Assembly (NCBI GenBank): GCA_023957375.1
Contig: JAMLHB010000001.1
Coordinates: 962,245 to 1,026,244, forward strand
Length of the DNA: 64,000 nt
Direction: 5' to 3'
DNA from: Flavobacteriales bacterium
GTDB taxonomy: Bacteria > Bacteroidota > Bacteroidia > Flavobacteriales_F > PHOS-HE28
This document shows positions 1 to 8,906 of this stretch, piece by piece (position 1 is the first letter of the stretch; each line of letters starts with the position of its first letter). Made by a program: the position numbers and the translations under genes. The notes beneath the pieces are model-generated. The model had not been told where the DNA came from, ran no database searches, and was given only the letters and a program-made list of their open reading frames with translations.

Positions 1-637
1 CCACAAAAAGTCGCGTGGCCGTGGCGAGGTCGTGTTCCGGTCGGTAACACCGGTGCAGCAGCGCACGAAGCTCATCCGCATGGCTGCCCATGCCCAGCAG
101 GGGATCAACTTGTTCCAGCACGGGTCCGATGCCATCCAATTTCAAGCGGCCCACTGCCCCTGCGGTGGCACCGGGCCATTGCACTTTGGTGCCGTTCACC
201 CAGGCATGATCGATCTCCGGCCGGTCGTGGTCTTCGGTGGCCATCCAGAACACAGGCACCACGGGGCGTTCCGGGGTGGAGCATTGCCGGGCGAGGCGCA
301 CCACGTTGAGGATCTTGAACGGCACGTACAGCGGCCCCGTGAAGAGGCCTAGCTGGTGGCCGGTTGTGACCGTTAGCGCCCGGTCTTTCCGCAGTGCTTG
401 AAGGCTGGCGCGTATTTGTGGACCAACGTCCATCCCGGCATACTGTTTCTCCAGCACTTCGCACAGCACCATCCGCGCTGCGGGATCGAAGCTGCGGGCC
501 GTTGCTGCGGCCTGGAGGCCATGGACATCGGGGCGCTCGCGGTAAAACTCCCGCAAGGGGGGCGCATCTTCCAGATAGTCCGTAACAAGCTGTGAAAACC
601 GGCCCGTGTCCCGGTAGGAAATGGCGATGCGCTGCAT
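1..637 (-). CDS. bshC: Bacillithiol biosynthesis cysteine-adding enzyme BshC (N-terminal part, runs off the window)
   Basis: Adds cysteine to glucosaminyl-malate in the last step of bacillithiol synthesis in the cytoplasm. The minus-strand reading frame is open from an ATG at 637 to the left edge, giving the first 212 residues of a protein that is usually about 530 long. The translation begins MQRIAISYRDTG and carries the family landmarks TTGHQLGLFTGPLY and PVFWMATEDHD. The start is supported by a TAATTTCG box ending 7 bases upstream, in the non-coding gap before the divergent protease gene. Bacillithiol is the usual low-molecular-weight thiol of Bacteroidota, so the gene fits the host. The catalytic C-terminal part lies outside the window, so intactness cannot be judged. 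Confidence 0.88.
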   Translation of the reverse strand, partial: MQRIAISYRDTGRFSQLVTDYLEDAPPLREFYRERPDVHGLQAAATARSFDPAARMVLCEVLEKQYAGMDVGPQIRASLQALRKDRALTVTTGHQLGLFTGPLYVPFKILNVVRLARQCSTPERPVVPVFWMATEDHDRPEIDHAWVNGTKVQWPGATAGAVGRLKLDGIGPVLEQVDPLLGMGSHADELRALLHRCYRPEHDLATATRLFV

Positions 638-644
638 GGACCGG

Positions 645-652
645 CGAAATTA
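645..652 (-). promoter_or_regulatory. Bacteroidota -7 box of bshC
   Basis: The minus strand reads TAATTTCG, a match to the TAnnTTTG/TAnnTTCG -7 element. It ends 7 bases before the bshC ATG, which predicts an almost leaderless transcript. No clear -33 element was identified. Confidence 0.5.
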
Positions 653-723
653 CGGTCCAGGCGGGGGCGCAATTCGTGCCCTATTTCCCGACCTTGCTAC
701 TTTTCCTGCCCAAATCGATCCGC

Positions 724-2319
724 ATGCCAATTCGAATGACGCCCGATGAGGGCTATGATGGCCAACGTCCAAGTCCTCCTTCCAACAGGCCCTCCGGCGG
801 CGGAGGTGGTGGCCTCGGGAGCTTGCTTCCGCTGTTACTGGGCTTTCTGATCAAACGGCCCAAGCTGCTGATCGTGGCCTTGGTGCTGTTCGGCCTCTAC
901 TACTTCTTTGGCAGCAACTGCGGCACCACCTCCGGCGGCGGCGCCAGCGATGCAATCAGCCAGCTGCTCACCGTGCGCGGCGCCAACTTCGATCCGGCAC
1001 TGTACGACAAGGCCGAGGTGTATGAACCCCTGGCGGACAATGTGAACGCCCCGTTGCCCGAGCGCATCTCGCTGGAACAGTACGCCCCCAAGCGCCTCAA
1101 CCAAGGGCAACAAGGCAGCTGCGTGGCCTGGGCCAGCGCCTATGCGGCACGCTCCATCGTGCAAACACAAGCCACCGGCACAGCAGCCAACGCCACGGTC
1201 TTCAGCCCCAGCTACCTCTACAACCAGATCAAGCTGGGCAACGACTGCCAAGGCTCGTACATCTTCCGCGCCATGGAGAACATGAAGGCCGGGGGTGTGC
1301 TGCCCTTCAGCCAGTTCGGCTACACGGACCAGAGTTGCCAGAAGCAACCCACGGCCGGTGAAAGGCAACGGGCCCTGCCCTACCGCATCAAAGGGTTCCA
1401 ACGGTTGAGCTACAACGGGGACGACCAGCGCACGGACATGGTGGCCATGAAGCAGCAGCTGAGCCAAGGTGCTCCCGTGGTGATCGGCATGATGGTGGGC
1501 GGCAGCTTCATGCAGGACATGGAGGGCCGCGACCTGTGGACGCCCACGCAGAACGATTACCGCATGCAGGGCTTCGGCGGCCATGCCATGTGTGTGATCG
1601 GCTACGACGATTACAAGGTGCAAGGCGAAGCCGAGGGTGGCGCCTTCCAGATCATGAACAGCTGGGGCCCGGAATGGGGCAACAACGGCATCGCCTGGAT
1701 ACGCTACCGCGATTTCGACCACTTCGCCAAGGAGGCCTATGCGGTGTATCCGCAGGGCGAAGGCGTGGACGTGAAGCCCGCCCAATACGACATCCGTTTC
1801 GGCTTGGCACAGGTGGACGCCAAGGGCAAGGCCACGGGCCAGCACATCGCGCTGAAGCACGAGCAGGGGCGCGTGTTCCGCACCATCTCCCCCATCCGCA
1901 AGGGCGACCGTTTCAAGATCGAGGTGACCAACAACGCCGAGTGCTACACCTACCTCTTCGGGCTGGAGACCGATGGCAGCACCTACGTGCTGTTCCCCTA
2001 CACGCCCAAGCATTCGCCCTATTGCGGCATCACGGGCACCCGCGTGTTCCCGCATGATCAAAGCTTGACCGCGGACGAAGTGGGCAACATGGACGTGATG
2101 GCCATTCTGGTGGCCAACCAGCCGTTGGACTACCCGAAGATCAACGAGGCGATGAAGGCCAATGGGGCACAAGGACTTGACGCGAAATTGGCGGCCGTGC
2201 TGGGCGATGAGCTCACTGAAGCGGATGCACCCGCCTACTCCGAAGGGGAAACCTTCGGGGCGAAGGTGCCTGCGGAAAGGAACACCCTGGCCATTGTGCT
2301 GCAGATCGACAAGCGCTGA
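724..2319 (+). CDS. Membrane-anchored C1 (papain-like) cysteine protease with DUF4384 domain
   Basis: Predicted cysteine protease acting outside the cytoplasmic membrane. After a Gly-rich stretch near residue 30 there is one hydrophobic segment (about residues 42-62, LLIVALVLFGLYYFFG) that should anchor the protein. The peptidase core shows the papain triad in order: NQGQQGSCVAWASA with the oxyanion Gln and catalytic Cys, GGHAMCVIGYDD with the His, and IMNSWGPEWG with the Asn. The C-terminal part (VFRTISPIRKGDRFKIEV to the end) matches DUF4384, a domain often attached to caspase- or papain-like enzymes in Bacteroidota. The frame stays open upstream to 592, but that would overlap divergent bshC and adds an unlikely sequence; ATG 724 or 736 is preferred. 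Substrate unknown. Confidence 0.82.
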   Translation: MPIRMTPDEGYDGQRPSPPSNRPSGGGGGGLGSLLPLLLGFLIKRPKLLIVALVLFGLYYFFGSNCGTTSGGGASDAISQLLTVRGANFDPALYDKAEVYEPLADNVNAPLPERISLEQYAPKRLNQGQQGSCVAWASAYAARSIVQTQATGTAANATVFSPSYLYNQIKLGNDCQGSYIFRAMENMKAGGVLPFSQFGYTDQSCQKQPTAGERQRALPYRIKGFQRLSYNGDDQRTDMVAMKQQLSQGAPVVIGMMVGGSFMQDMEGRDLWTPTQNDYRMQGFGGHAMCVIGYDDYKVQGEAEGGAFQIMNSWGPEWGNNGIAWIRYRDFDHFAKEAYAVYPQGEGVDVKPAQYDIRFGLAQVDAKGKATGQHIALKHEQGRVFRTISPIRKGDRFKIEVTNNAECYTYLFGLETDGSTYVLFPYTPKHSPYCGITGTRVFPHDQSLTADEVGNMDVMAILVANQPLDYPKINEAMKANGAQGLDAKLAAVLGDELTEADAPAYSEGETFGAKVPAERNTLAIVLQIDKR

Positions 2320-2382
2320 GGAAAATCAACGGCGGGGAAATGCGGTCCCGCTACATTGGACGGTGTTCAATATGCCAAGCCC

Positions 2383-2871
2383 ATGAAAAGGTTCCTGTAC
2401 ATCCTTGCCGCGATCATCCTGCTGGCGCAACTCATCCGCCCCTCGAAGGTAGCCGAACCCGTGGACCCCGCATCGGACCTGATCGCACTGACCAAGCCCA
2501 CTGCGGAGCTCGAGGGCGTGCTGCGCGTGGCCTGCTACGATTGCCACAGCGGCCAACCTCGCTATCCGTGGTACGCCAACATCACCCCGGTGAACTGGTG
2601 GCTGGCGCAGCATATCACGGATGGCCGCAAGCACTTTGACGCCACCACGTGGGGCACGGTGCCCGCCTACCAGCGCGACCACCAGGCCAAGGAGGTGATG
2701 GAGATGATGGAAAAGAAGGAGATGCCGCTGGACAGCTACACGTGGACCCATGCCGATGCCCGGCTGACCGATGCGCAGCGCAAGCAGATCAGTGACTTCT
2801 TCGCGGCCAAGCGCGATGGCTCTTGGGACGTGGAGAAGGCGCGACGGAAGGCGGCCGGCGAGATCAAGTAG
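2383..2871 (+). CDS. Heme-binding domain protein with a CxxCH motif
   Basis: A 162-residue exported protein. It starts MKRFLYILAAIILLAQLI, a signal peptide or membrane anchor, and carries the motif CYDCHS near residue 50, which is a covalent heme c attachment site (CxxCH). The layout (short N-terminal anchor, one CxxCH, a PWYANITPVNWW segment, helical C-terminus) matches the haem-binding domain family common in Bacteroidota. Its electron partner is unknown. It follows the protease by 63 bases on the same strand and may be cotranscribed. ATG 2383 was chosen because it places the hydrophobic leader at the N-terminus; the frame is open nine codons further upstream. Confidence 0.75.
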   Translation: MKRFLYILAAIILLAQLIRPSKVAEPVDPASDLIALTKPTAELEGVLRVACYDCHSGQPRYPWYANITPVNWWLAQHITDGRKHFDATTWGTVPAYQRDHQAKEVMEMMEKKEMPLDSYTWTHADARLTDAQRKQISDFFAAKRDGSWDVEKARRKAAGEIK

Positions 2872-2884
2872 GCGCACCCGCCAG

Positions 2885-4255
2885 CTACTTCACTTCCTTG
2901 GCAGGGTTCAGCTTGCGGAGGATGGATGCCGCCATTTCGCTGTTCACCTTGTCCACGGTAATGCGGTCGCCCTTGCGCACGTTCACCAAGTACACCACCG
3001 GATCGGAACTGGTGGTGGCGGCATTGATGTGGATCGTCACCGGCTCCCCTGAGCCCACTCGGAATGACACGGGAACGGGGGCCGGCCGTGGAACCAAGGC
3101 CAACCGGCGATAACCATCGGCCTGCAGATCGGCTTCATGCCCACCGTAGACAAGCATCTCCAGCACGGTATCCACGGCGGAAAAGCGACTGTACAGGAAG
3201 AGGTGGTCACTGGTGGCCGCCGCGGGTGCGGCATTCTCGCGTATGGCCTTCACGGGTTTGAGCGTGCCCGTGAGCAGGTCCAGTTCCACAGGAATAGCAC
3301 GGGGCGTGGAGGCGGTGGAGGCCATGTACACGGCCGCACCGATCAGTCCGAAGGACACCCCGACGGCAACCCCCACGGCCGTGCTGCCGGGTTGTATCGA
3401 ATACTCCGACGTGAACGCCCGGCCGGACCGGTCCAAACCCAGATACTTTCCTCCGAAGTTGATGTACGCTTGGCGGCCATCACTCACCCCCCAGATCGTT
3501 TCCGGTACTTGAACGCCCTTGTCAGTTTTCAACTTCATCAACGGCATGGCCTGGCGATCGGCCCCTGCCGGTTTGAGCGTGAACGCGACGGTGGTATCGG
3601 GCCGCTGGTCCCGGAAATCCTGGTAACTGGCGTAGATGCCACGGGCCGGTGTTCCCGCTTCCAGCACCGCATAGCTGCGGTCGGCCCCATCAAAGAAACC
3701 GGCCCTGGGCGGTGCCGGCAGGGAGGTGCGGGCAAGCTGGCCGGCCTGCCGGGCAGCCGAAAACGCGGCCAAGCCCCTGGCGAATGCTGCGGCCACATTG
3801 GCCTCCTGTTGGGCCGTGGCATCCATTCCACCTTTCAGCATGGTGGTCGCCGCGCGGTCGAAGATCCTGTACCAGCCGCTGTCCGTCCGGGTCAGCAGTT
3901 CGAAGTTCAGTCCACAATAACAGTTCTCGGAGAAGGACTCCGCCAGCTCCTCCACCTCCAACGCATTGATGCGCATGGTGCAGTGGAGCACACCCGGAGC
4001 GGCTTCACCTTGCTTGAGCAGCCCCTGCACCGAGGCCCGGATACCATTGGCCATGTACGCCGGTACCCGTCGGTTGCCCATGCCTTTCATCACCATGCCC
4101 ACACTGGCGCTGTCGCTGAAGCTGGCGATCACGGAATCCAGGAAGATGCCTTCCGGAACGACGAGGCGATCGACCTTGGACAGATCGATGAAATGTTGCG
4201 CCTCCGCAGTGGAGCAGAACAAGACAAGGGCTGCAACGGACCACCAGGCACGCAT
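2885..4255 (-). CDS. Secreted protein of unknown function
   Basis: A 456-residue protein that I do not recognise. From ATG 4255 it begins MRAWWSVAALVLFCSTAEAQ, a convincing signal peptide with a cleavage site after AEA. The body has a hydrophobic Gly/Ala-rich segment around residues 325-345 (GVAVGVSFGLIGAAVYMAS) that could be a membrane span. The C-terminal portion is rich in alternating hydrophobic residues and ends with a charged helix. The gene converges on the heme-binding protein gene with a gap of 13 bases. Upstream in-frame ATGs at 4273 and 4342 would put the hydrophobic leader internally and are less likely. Confidence 0.6.
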   Translation of the reverse strand: MRAWWSVAALVLFCSTAEAQHFIDLSKVDRLVVPEGIFLDSVIASFSDSASVGMVMKGMGNRRVPAYMANGIRASVQGLLKQGEAAPGVLHCTMRINALEVEELAESFSENCYCGLNFELLTRTDSGWYRIFDRAATTMLKGGMDATAQQEANVAAAFARGLAAFSAARQAGQLARTSLPAPPRAGFFDGADRSYAVLEAGTPARGIYASYQDFRDQRPDTTVAFTLKPAGADRQAMPLMKLKTDKGVQVPETIWGVSDGRQAYINFGGKYLGLDRSGRAFTSEYSIQPGSTAVGVAVGVSFGLIGAAVYMASTASTPRAIPVELDLLTGTLKPVKAIRENAAPAAATSDHLFLYSRFSAVDTVLEMLVYGGHEADLQADGYRRLALVPRPAPVPVSFRVGSGEPVTIHINAATTSSDPVVYLVNVRKGDRITVDKVNSEMAASILRKLNPAKEVK

Positions 4256-4353
4256 AGGGGCAAATATGCGCATACCCGGCGGGAACGGACCATACCGGCC
4301 AAGGCTATCGGGTCTTTTCCACGCGCCTGGCGGCGCATTCACATACTGACTTT

Positions 4354-4448
4354 AACCACGGATCCACACAGATGAACACGGATCGGGAAGGTGGTTTTGC
4401 TTGGTTGGTGGGTCCGTGATCCGTGTTCATCCGTGTCTATCCGTGGTT
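4354..4448. repeat. Inverted repeat built from ACACGGAT-type units
   Basis: Two arms of 31 bases (4354-4384 and 4418-4448) pair at 28 of 31 positions around a loop of 33 bases. Each arm is itself made of short related units (CCACGGAT, ACACGGAT). It lies 100 bases upstream of the secreted-protein gene. Similar repeats occur in many environmental bacterial genomes as far as I recall. No T-run follows either arm, so it is not a standard terminator. Confidence 0.75.
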
Positions 4449-4465
4449 TGAATACTATTGGAAGC

Positions 4466-4699
4466 CGCGCCCGCAGGGCGCGTTGACCCGATGGCCCTGA
4501 CTATGCAGGCCAGGCAAACGCATCCAAGTAGGCCTGACGCCGGCCCAACCGGAGGTTGGGACGTGAATTGCCTGTGCCGCGCCTTCAGCGCTCGGCACAT
4601 GGGGCGCATGCCAGCCCGGAGCTTCGCCCCGGGCTGGCATGCTGGCGGGCCTTCAGCCCGCCGTGGTCAAACCAATGCACGGTACAGGGCTGAAGGCCC
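4466..4699. repeat. Cluster of GC-rich palindromes (REP/BIME-like)
   Basis: Several perfect or near-perfect hairpins stand side by side in non-coding DNA: CGCGCCC/GGGCGCG at 4466-4482, GCCAGCCCGG/CCGGGCTGGC at 4610-4638, and GGCGGGC/GCCCGCC around CTTCA at 4644-4662. At 4687-4699 GGGCTGAAGGCCC is the reverse complement of the core of the previous unit. The composition and paired opposite orientation resemble REP-type elements. No transposase gene is nearby. The rest of the gap 4256-4866 shows no gene. Confidence 0.65.
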
Positions 4700-4866
4700 G
4701 GCAACAAACCGGCAATGGCACCGCCATGCGCCGGTTGGATGCGAAGGACAATTACGCTGAAGGTACGGCACATGCACCGGCCAAGATCCGGTGGTGCTTT
4801 TTCCACCGCCCGCAAATGGTTTCCGAACATGGAGCTCGGCTCTGCAAGGAAGATGCGTTTGCCCTG

Positions 4867-6177
4867 CTAGACCGGCACGGCGTCCAGCTCGTGCTCGCGC
4901 GCTTCGGTGATGCGCACGTCGGCAAAGTCACCAATGCGCAGGTGCCCCGCGGAGATGGGGATCAACACGTCGTTGTCCACCTCGGGTGAGTCGTGCTCGG
5001 TGCGGGCGTAGTAGCGGCCGCCTTCGGCCTTGTCCACCAGCACCTTGAACACCTTGCCCACCTTGGCCTGGTTGAGCTCGAAGCTGATGCCGCCCTGGAG
5101 TTCCATCACCTCGCTGGCGCGTTGCTGCTTCACCTCGGCGGGCACATCGTCCTCCATGGTGAAGGCATGCGTGTCTTCCTCATGGCTGTATGTGAAGCAG
5201 CCGAGGCGGTCGAAGCGCATGCGTTCGATCCAGCGCAGGCTGTCCTCGTGGTCGGCTTGGGTCTCCCCGGGGAAGCCCGCGATCAGCGTGGTGCGGATGG
5301 CGATGCCCGGCACCTTGTCGCGCACGGCGGCCACCAAGGCTTCGGTCTTCTCCTGGGTGATGCCGCGGCGCATGCGCTTGAGCATGTTTGTGCTGCCGTG
5401 CTGCAGGGGCATGTCCAGGTACTTGCAGATGTTGGGGCGGTCGCGCATCACGTCGAGCACTTCCATGGGGAAGCCGCTGGGGAAGGCGTAGTGCAGGCGG
5501 ATCCAATCGATGCCATCCACGTCGCTGAGGCGGGCCAGCAGCTCGGCCAGGTTGCGCTTGCCGTAGAGATCAAGCCCGTAGTAGGTAAGGTCCTGTGCGA
5601 TGAGGATGAGCTCCTTGGTGCCGTTGGCGGCGAGCTTGCCGGCCTGCTTCACGAGGTCTTCCATGGGCACGCTGATGTGGCCGCCGCGCATGAGCGGGAT
5701 GGCGCAGAAGGAGCATTTGCGGTCACAGCCCTCGCTCACCTTGAAGTAGGCAAAGTGGCCCGGCGTGGTGAGCAGCCGCTCCCCCACCAGTTCGTGCTTG
5801 TAATCGGCGTTGAGGGTCTTGAGCAGTTTGGGCAGGTCCCGGGTGCCGAACCAGGCATCCACTTGTGGAATCCCATCCTTGAGCTCCGGTGCATAGCGCT
5901 GGCTGAGGCATCCTGTAACGTACACCTTCTCCACCAAACCCTTGTCCTTGGCTTCGGCGTAGGCCAGAATGGTATCAATGCTTTCCTGCTTGGCGTTCTC
6001 GATGAATCCGCACGTGTTGATCACCACCACGTTATGGTCACTACCCTTGGCCTCGTGGTCCACGGCGATGTGGTTGGCCCGCAGCTGGGCCATGAGCACC
6101 TCGCTGTCCACCACGTTCTTGGAGCAGCCCAGGGTGACCACGTTCACTTTGGTGGGGCGGAGGGTTTTGGCTTTCAT
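4867..6177 (-). CDS. rimO: Ribosomal protein S12 methylthiotransferase RimO
   Basis: Radical-SAM enzyme that puts a methylthio group on a conserved aspartate of ribosomal protein S12. The 436-residue product has the three expected parts: an N-terminal UPF0004 domain (TLGCSKN, NTCGFI, GCLSQRY, with the Cys ligands of the auxiliary cluster), a radical-SAM core with CDRKCSFCAIP (CxxxCxxC), and a C-terminal TRAM-like region ending in ARTEHDSPEVDNDV and ADVRI. ATG 6177 gives the start MKAKTLRPTKVNVVTLGC and is preceded at 9 bases by TACCTTTG. The frame is open 32 codons further upstream, but that would contain the promoter. The gene is monocistronic, between two non-coding stretches. Confidence 0.95.
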   Translation of the reverse strand: MKAKTLRPTKVNVVTLGCSKNVVDSEVLMAQLRANHIAVDHEAKGSDHNVVVINTCGFIENAKQESIDTILAYAEAKDKGLVEKVYVTGCLSQRYAPELKDGIPQVDAWFGTRDLPKLLKTLNADYKHELVGERLLTTPGHFAYFKVSEGCDRKCSFCAIPLMRGGHISVPMEDLVKQAGKLAANGTKELILIAQDLTYYGLDLYGKRNLAELLARLSDVDGIDWIRLHYAFPSGFPMEVLDVMRDRPNICKYLDMPLQHGSTNMLKRMRRGITQEKTEALVAAVRDKVPGIAIRTTLIAGFPGETQADHEDSLRWIERMRFDRLGCFTYSHEEDTHAFTMEDDVPAEVKQQRASEVMELQGGISFELNQAKVGKVFKVLVDKAEGGRYYARTEHDSPEVDNDVLIPISAGHLRIGDFADVRITEAREHELDAVPV

Positions 6178-6186
6178 GAAGGGGCG

Positions 6187-6194
6187 CAAAGGTA
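6187..6194 (-). promoter_or_regulatory. -7 box of rimO
   Basis: The minus strand reads TACCTTTG, a perfect TAnnTTTG match, ending 9 bases before the rimO ATG. It decides the start at 6177 and predicts a leader of only a few bases. Confidence 0.6.
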
Positions 6195-6360
6195 CTTTGG
6201 GAGAAAGGAGAAGCAGTGCCCTTCGCAGGGCCATAGGGTCTGAACCGCCCGTTGAGCCTGCGATCGCTACCAATTGTTCGTTGTCAGTTATTAGGGTTGG
6301 CCCGGTAAACGGCGCGCGGTGGCCAATTCGTTGAGCTTGAACCTACGCCCACATATTACC

Positions 6361-6525
6361 CGGAATATGCAGCAGGATTTCTACTACGGCCCGAAATCAC
6401 TGCGGCAGCGTACGCTTCGCCGGTTTTCCCCTCGGCACAATAGCTTGTGCTATTCCTTCTCGGTGAAACTCGCGCTGTCCTTGTGATTTCGACCCTCGCA
6501 ACGAACCCTGCTGCATAATCCAGGT
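6361..6525. repeat. Fold-back (MITE-like) inverted repeat of about 165 bp
   Basis: A long imperfect palindrome centred near 6443. Outer ends pair ATGCAGCAGG (from 6366) with CCTGCTGCAT (to about 6518). Inner segments pair CGAAATCA with TGATTTCG, and the centre is AATAGC/GCTATT. No open frame is credible. A direct repeat ATTAGGGTTG occurs at 6290-6299 and at 6526-6535. Together these look like a non-autonomous mobile repeat, but no target duplication immediately at the ends was seen. Confidence 0.6.
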
Positions 6526-6866
6526 ATTAGGGTTGCCCCCGCTGAACTGCGGAGTACCTTGAAAACGCGTTGGATCGGTCCTGACAACTAACAACTTTCA
6601 ACTAACAATCCGTCGAAACTTCAATTTAAGCCGCCAGTTGCGGACTCCAGGCCCGATGGCCCTGTGCCCTTCGGCACATCCGGTACCTGCAACCAATTGG
6701 GCAGAGCCGAAGCAGGGTCTCGAAATGGGCATGCTCCGGGTGTTCAAGTGATGAGGCACATGATCGGAGCAGTTCCTGGGCAACCCTGTGGAATTGCCCA
6801 TGAGCAGTTCAATTTGAACGACCAATGCGTAACCAAAGCGGGTAAAAATCCGATTAATGGGCCAGC
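6526..6866. other. Non-coding region upstream of the TonB-dependent receptor operon
   Basis: No gene is credible here. It holds an AT-richer segment with ACAACTTTCAACTAACAA near 6590-6608 and a perfect 13-base dyad GTTCAATTTGAAC at 6807-6819, 48 bases before the receptor ATG. The dyad could be an operator for the 6867-12357 operon. No convincing -7 box was identified. Confidence 0.4.
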
Positions 6867-8906
6867 ATGAAGGGTTCTCCTTCGATTATTCATCCCGCCG
6901 CATTCAAATGGCTGGCGCTGTTCAGTGCGCTTTCGTGGTCATTCCACGTTGCGGCACAAGGGCAGTTCACGCCCAGCCCGGAAGAGCAACGCCTGTTGGA
7001 AGCGGACCCACGTTCGTTGCTGGGCACTTCCAGCGATGCCCGAACGTACTACGCAACCACACGGCTGGCGGACATGGAGGCCCGCGATGAACGGGAGGCC
7101 CCGGCCCAAGTACAGGTGATCACATCCCGGCAACTAAAAGCGTACGGCGTGCGCAACCTGCAGGAAGCGCTGATGCTGGTCCCGGGAATGTCCACGGCCT
7201 TGGGCCGCGATGCATCCATTGGTGCGGGCATCCACGGCAACTGGGCCATGGAAGGCCAATGCCTGTTCATGCTGGACGGAAAAGTGCTGAATGAAGCCGA
7301 TAACGGGTCGTTCGCGTTGGACAGCCGGGTTCCCCTGGCCAACGTGGAACGCATTGAGATTCTGGCCGGGCCATCCTTTGTGATGCACGGCGGCATGGCG
7401 GCGCTGGGCGTGGTGAACATCGTGACCCGCACTGCCGAGCACGGCACGGGCAGCGCGGTCGACGTGCAGACCGGTTTCGCCAACGGGCAGCACGCGTATG
7501 CCGCCACCACTGCCAGCGGTGCCCATCGGCTCAGCGGCCAGCAGGACCTCAGCTTCCTGATCAGCCGGAGCACCGGCACCCGCAGCAACGCAAACTATCT
7601 GCTTCCCGACAGCACCCGTATGAACGCGGCCGACAGCACCGGCTTCGCCTCCAACGGCTTCCAACTTGCATACCGCTGGAAGAGCCTGAAGGCCAGCGCC
7701 GCATACATGGAAGAGCGGTTCCATCCCGGCACGGGAGACCATGCCGTTCTTCAGCGCAACATGGTGTTCGGCCTGGAGCAGCGGGCTGCCCTGGTCAAAC
7801 GTTTGGAGCTGTACTGGCGGGCCGGCCATTCGGAACAGGCTCCCTGGAACTACATCAACACGGCTTCGGCAGCGCTTCTTTCCGCCAACACCTCAAGCAC
7901 CTCCACTTCCGCCGAGGCGATCTTCATCTACAAGCCGGTTGAAGGCCTGGCCCTGCGCGCGGGCGTGGACGGCTACTTGCAAGCCAGCGCTTTTGAGCAG
8001 CGGCATGATACCCTGGCCCGGCATTTCGATGGCAGCAACGCCATCCCCTTTCATTCCATGGCGTGGCTGGCGGAAGCCAGCTGGCGCAGCAAGGTAGGCG
8101 TGTTCCTGGCCGGCTACCGGCAAGAGCAGCATTCCTTGGCTGGCACTTTCGGAGCTCCGCGGTTTGCCTTTACCAGCGTAGTGGGAAGGTTCCACGGAAA
8201 AATCGGCTGGAGCCAGTCGTACCGGATCCCGTCCCTCTTCAACTTGGACCATGCTTCAGTGCCCGGCAGCCTGCTGGGTGCGCAGCTCAGCAGTTTGGAG
8301 GGCGAACTGGGCCTTCGCATCGGCAAAGCGGTGCGCATCACGGGAAACATCTACCAGACCACGATCACGGATCCGATCATGGCAGCGATCGACAGCACCG
8401 GACGGATGGTGTACCGGAACGGTTCACCGATCGGGACAGAAGGCATCGACGCCCGCCTGCAAATAGAAACCAAGCGGGTAAGCCTGCTGGCAGCAGCAGG
8501 GTTGGTGCGAAGGATGGTCGGCGTCACCGGTTCGGCCACGGATGCACCCGGCGATGCCACCAGTCTTCTGGGGCTTCCCGCGGTACGGTTGATCGGTGCC
8601 ATCGGCTATGAAGCCGCCTCTTGGCTTACGCTGCGCTGCAGGGGCAACTGGCAGGGCGGCATCCAATTCCTGCGCTACACGGGCGAAGGCGAGCCGGCCC
8701 GGGAAACCACGACCGACGAGGCGCTGCTTTTTGCAGGGATCGGCATTCACCCGGACAAGGAGCGGCGCTTGTCCATTGACATGGCCTGCAGCAACATCCT
8801 GGATACCACCCAACAGATCGTGAGCCCTGAAAACTTGGGCCAATTCCCGCTGCAGCTCAACGGCAGGCAATGGCAATTAGGCATCTCCTACAACTTCGTG
8901 CGATGA
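6867..8906 (+). CDS. TonB-dependent outer-membrane receptor
   Basis: A 679-residue outer-membrane barrel with a plug, expected to take up a bound ligand using TonB energy. It has a signal peptide (hydrophobic residues 14-30, ending VAAQ). A plug domain lies at about residues 75-190, with QVQVITSRQLKAYGVRNLQEAL, LFMLDGKVLN and VERIEILAGPSFVMHGG...GVVNIVTR. Barrel strands follow, ending in LGISYNFVR. There is no N-terminal carboxypeptidase-like extension, and no SusD gene is nearby, so glycan import is not indicated. Its stop overlaps the next gene's ATG (ATGA), which implies translational coupling with the SpoIIE phosphatase. Ligand unknown. Confidence 0.85.
   Translation: MKGSPSIIHPAAFKWLALFSALSWSFHVAAQGQFTPSPEEQRLLEADPRSLLGTSSDARTYYATTRLADMEARDEREAPAQVQVITSRQLKAYGVRNLQEALMLVPGMSTALGRDASIGAGIHGNWAMEGQCLFMLDGKVLNEADNGSFALDSRVPLANVERIEILAGPSFVMHGGMAALGVVNIVTRTAEHGTGSAVDVQTGFANGQHAYAATTASGAHRLSGQQDLSFLISRSTGTRSNANYLLPDSTRMNAADSTGFASNGFQLAYRWKSLKASAAYMEERFHPGTGDHAVLQRNMVFGLEQRAALVKRLELYWRAGHSEQAPWNYINTASAALLSANTSSTSTSAEAIFIYKPVEGLALRAGVDGYLQASAFEQRHDTLARHFDGSNAIPFHSMAWLAEASWRSKVGVFLAGYRQEQHSLAGTFGAPRFAFTSVVGRFHGKIGWSQSYRIPSLFNLDHASVPGSLLGAQLSSLEGELGLRIGKAVRITGNIYQTTITDPIMAAIDSTGRMVYRNGSPIGTEGIDARLQIETKRVSLLAAAGLVRRMVGVTGSATDAPGDATSLLGLPAVRLIGAIGYEAASWLTLRCRGNWQGGIQFLRYTGEGEPARETTTDEALLFAGIGIHPDKERRLSIDMACSNILDTTQQIVSPENLGQFPLQLNGRQWQLGISYNFVR

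Noticed and set aside
4993..6243. 416-codon plus-strand frame opposite rimO
   Set aside because: Antisense shadow; rimO motifs and promoter fix the minus strand as coding.
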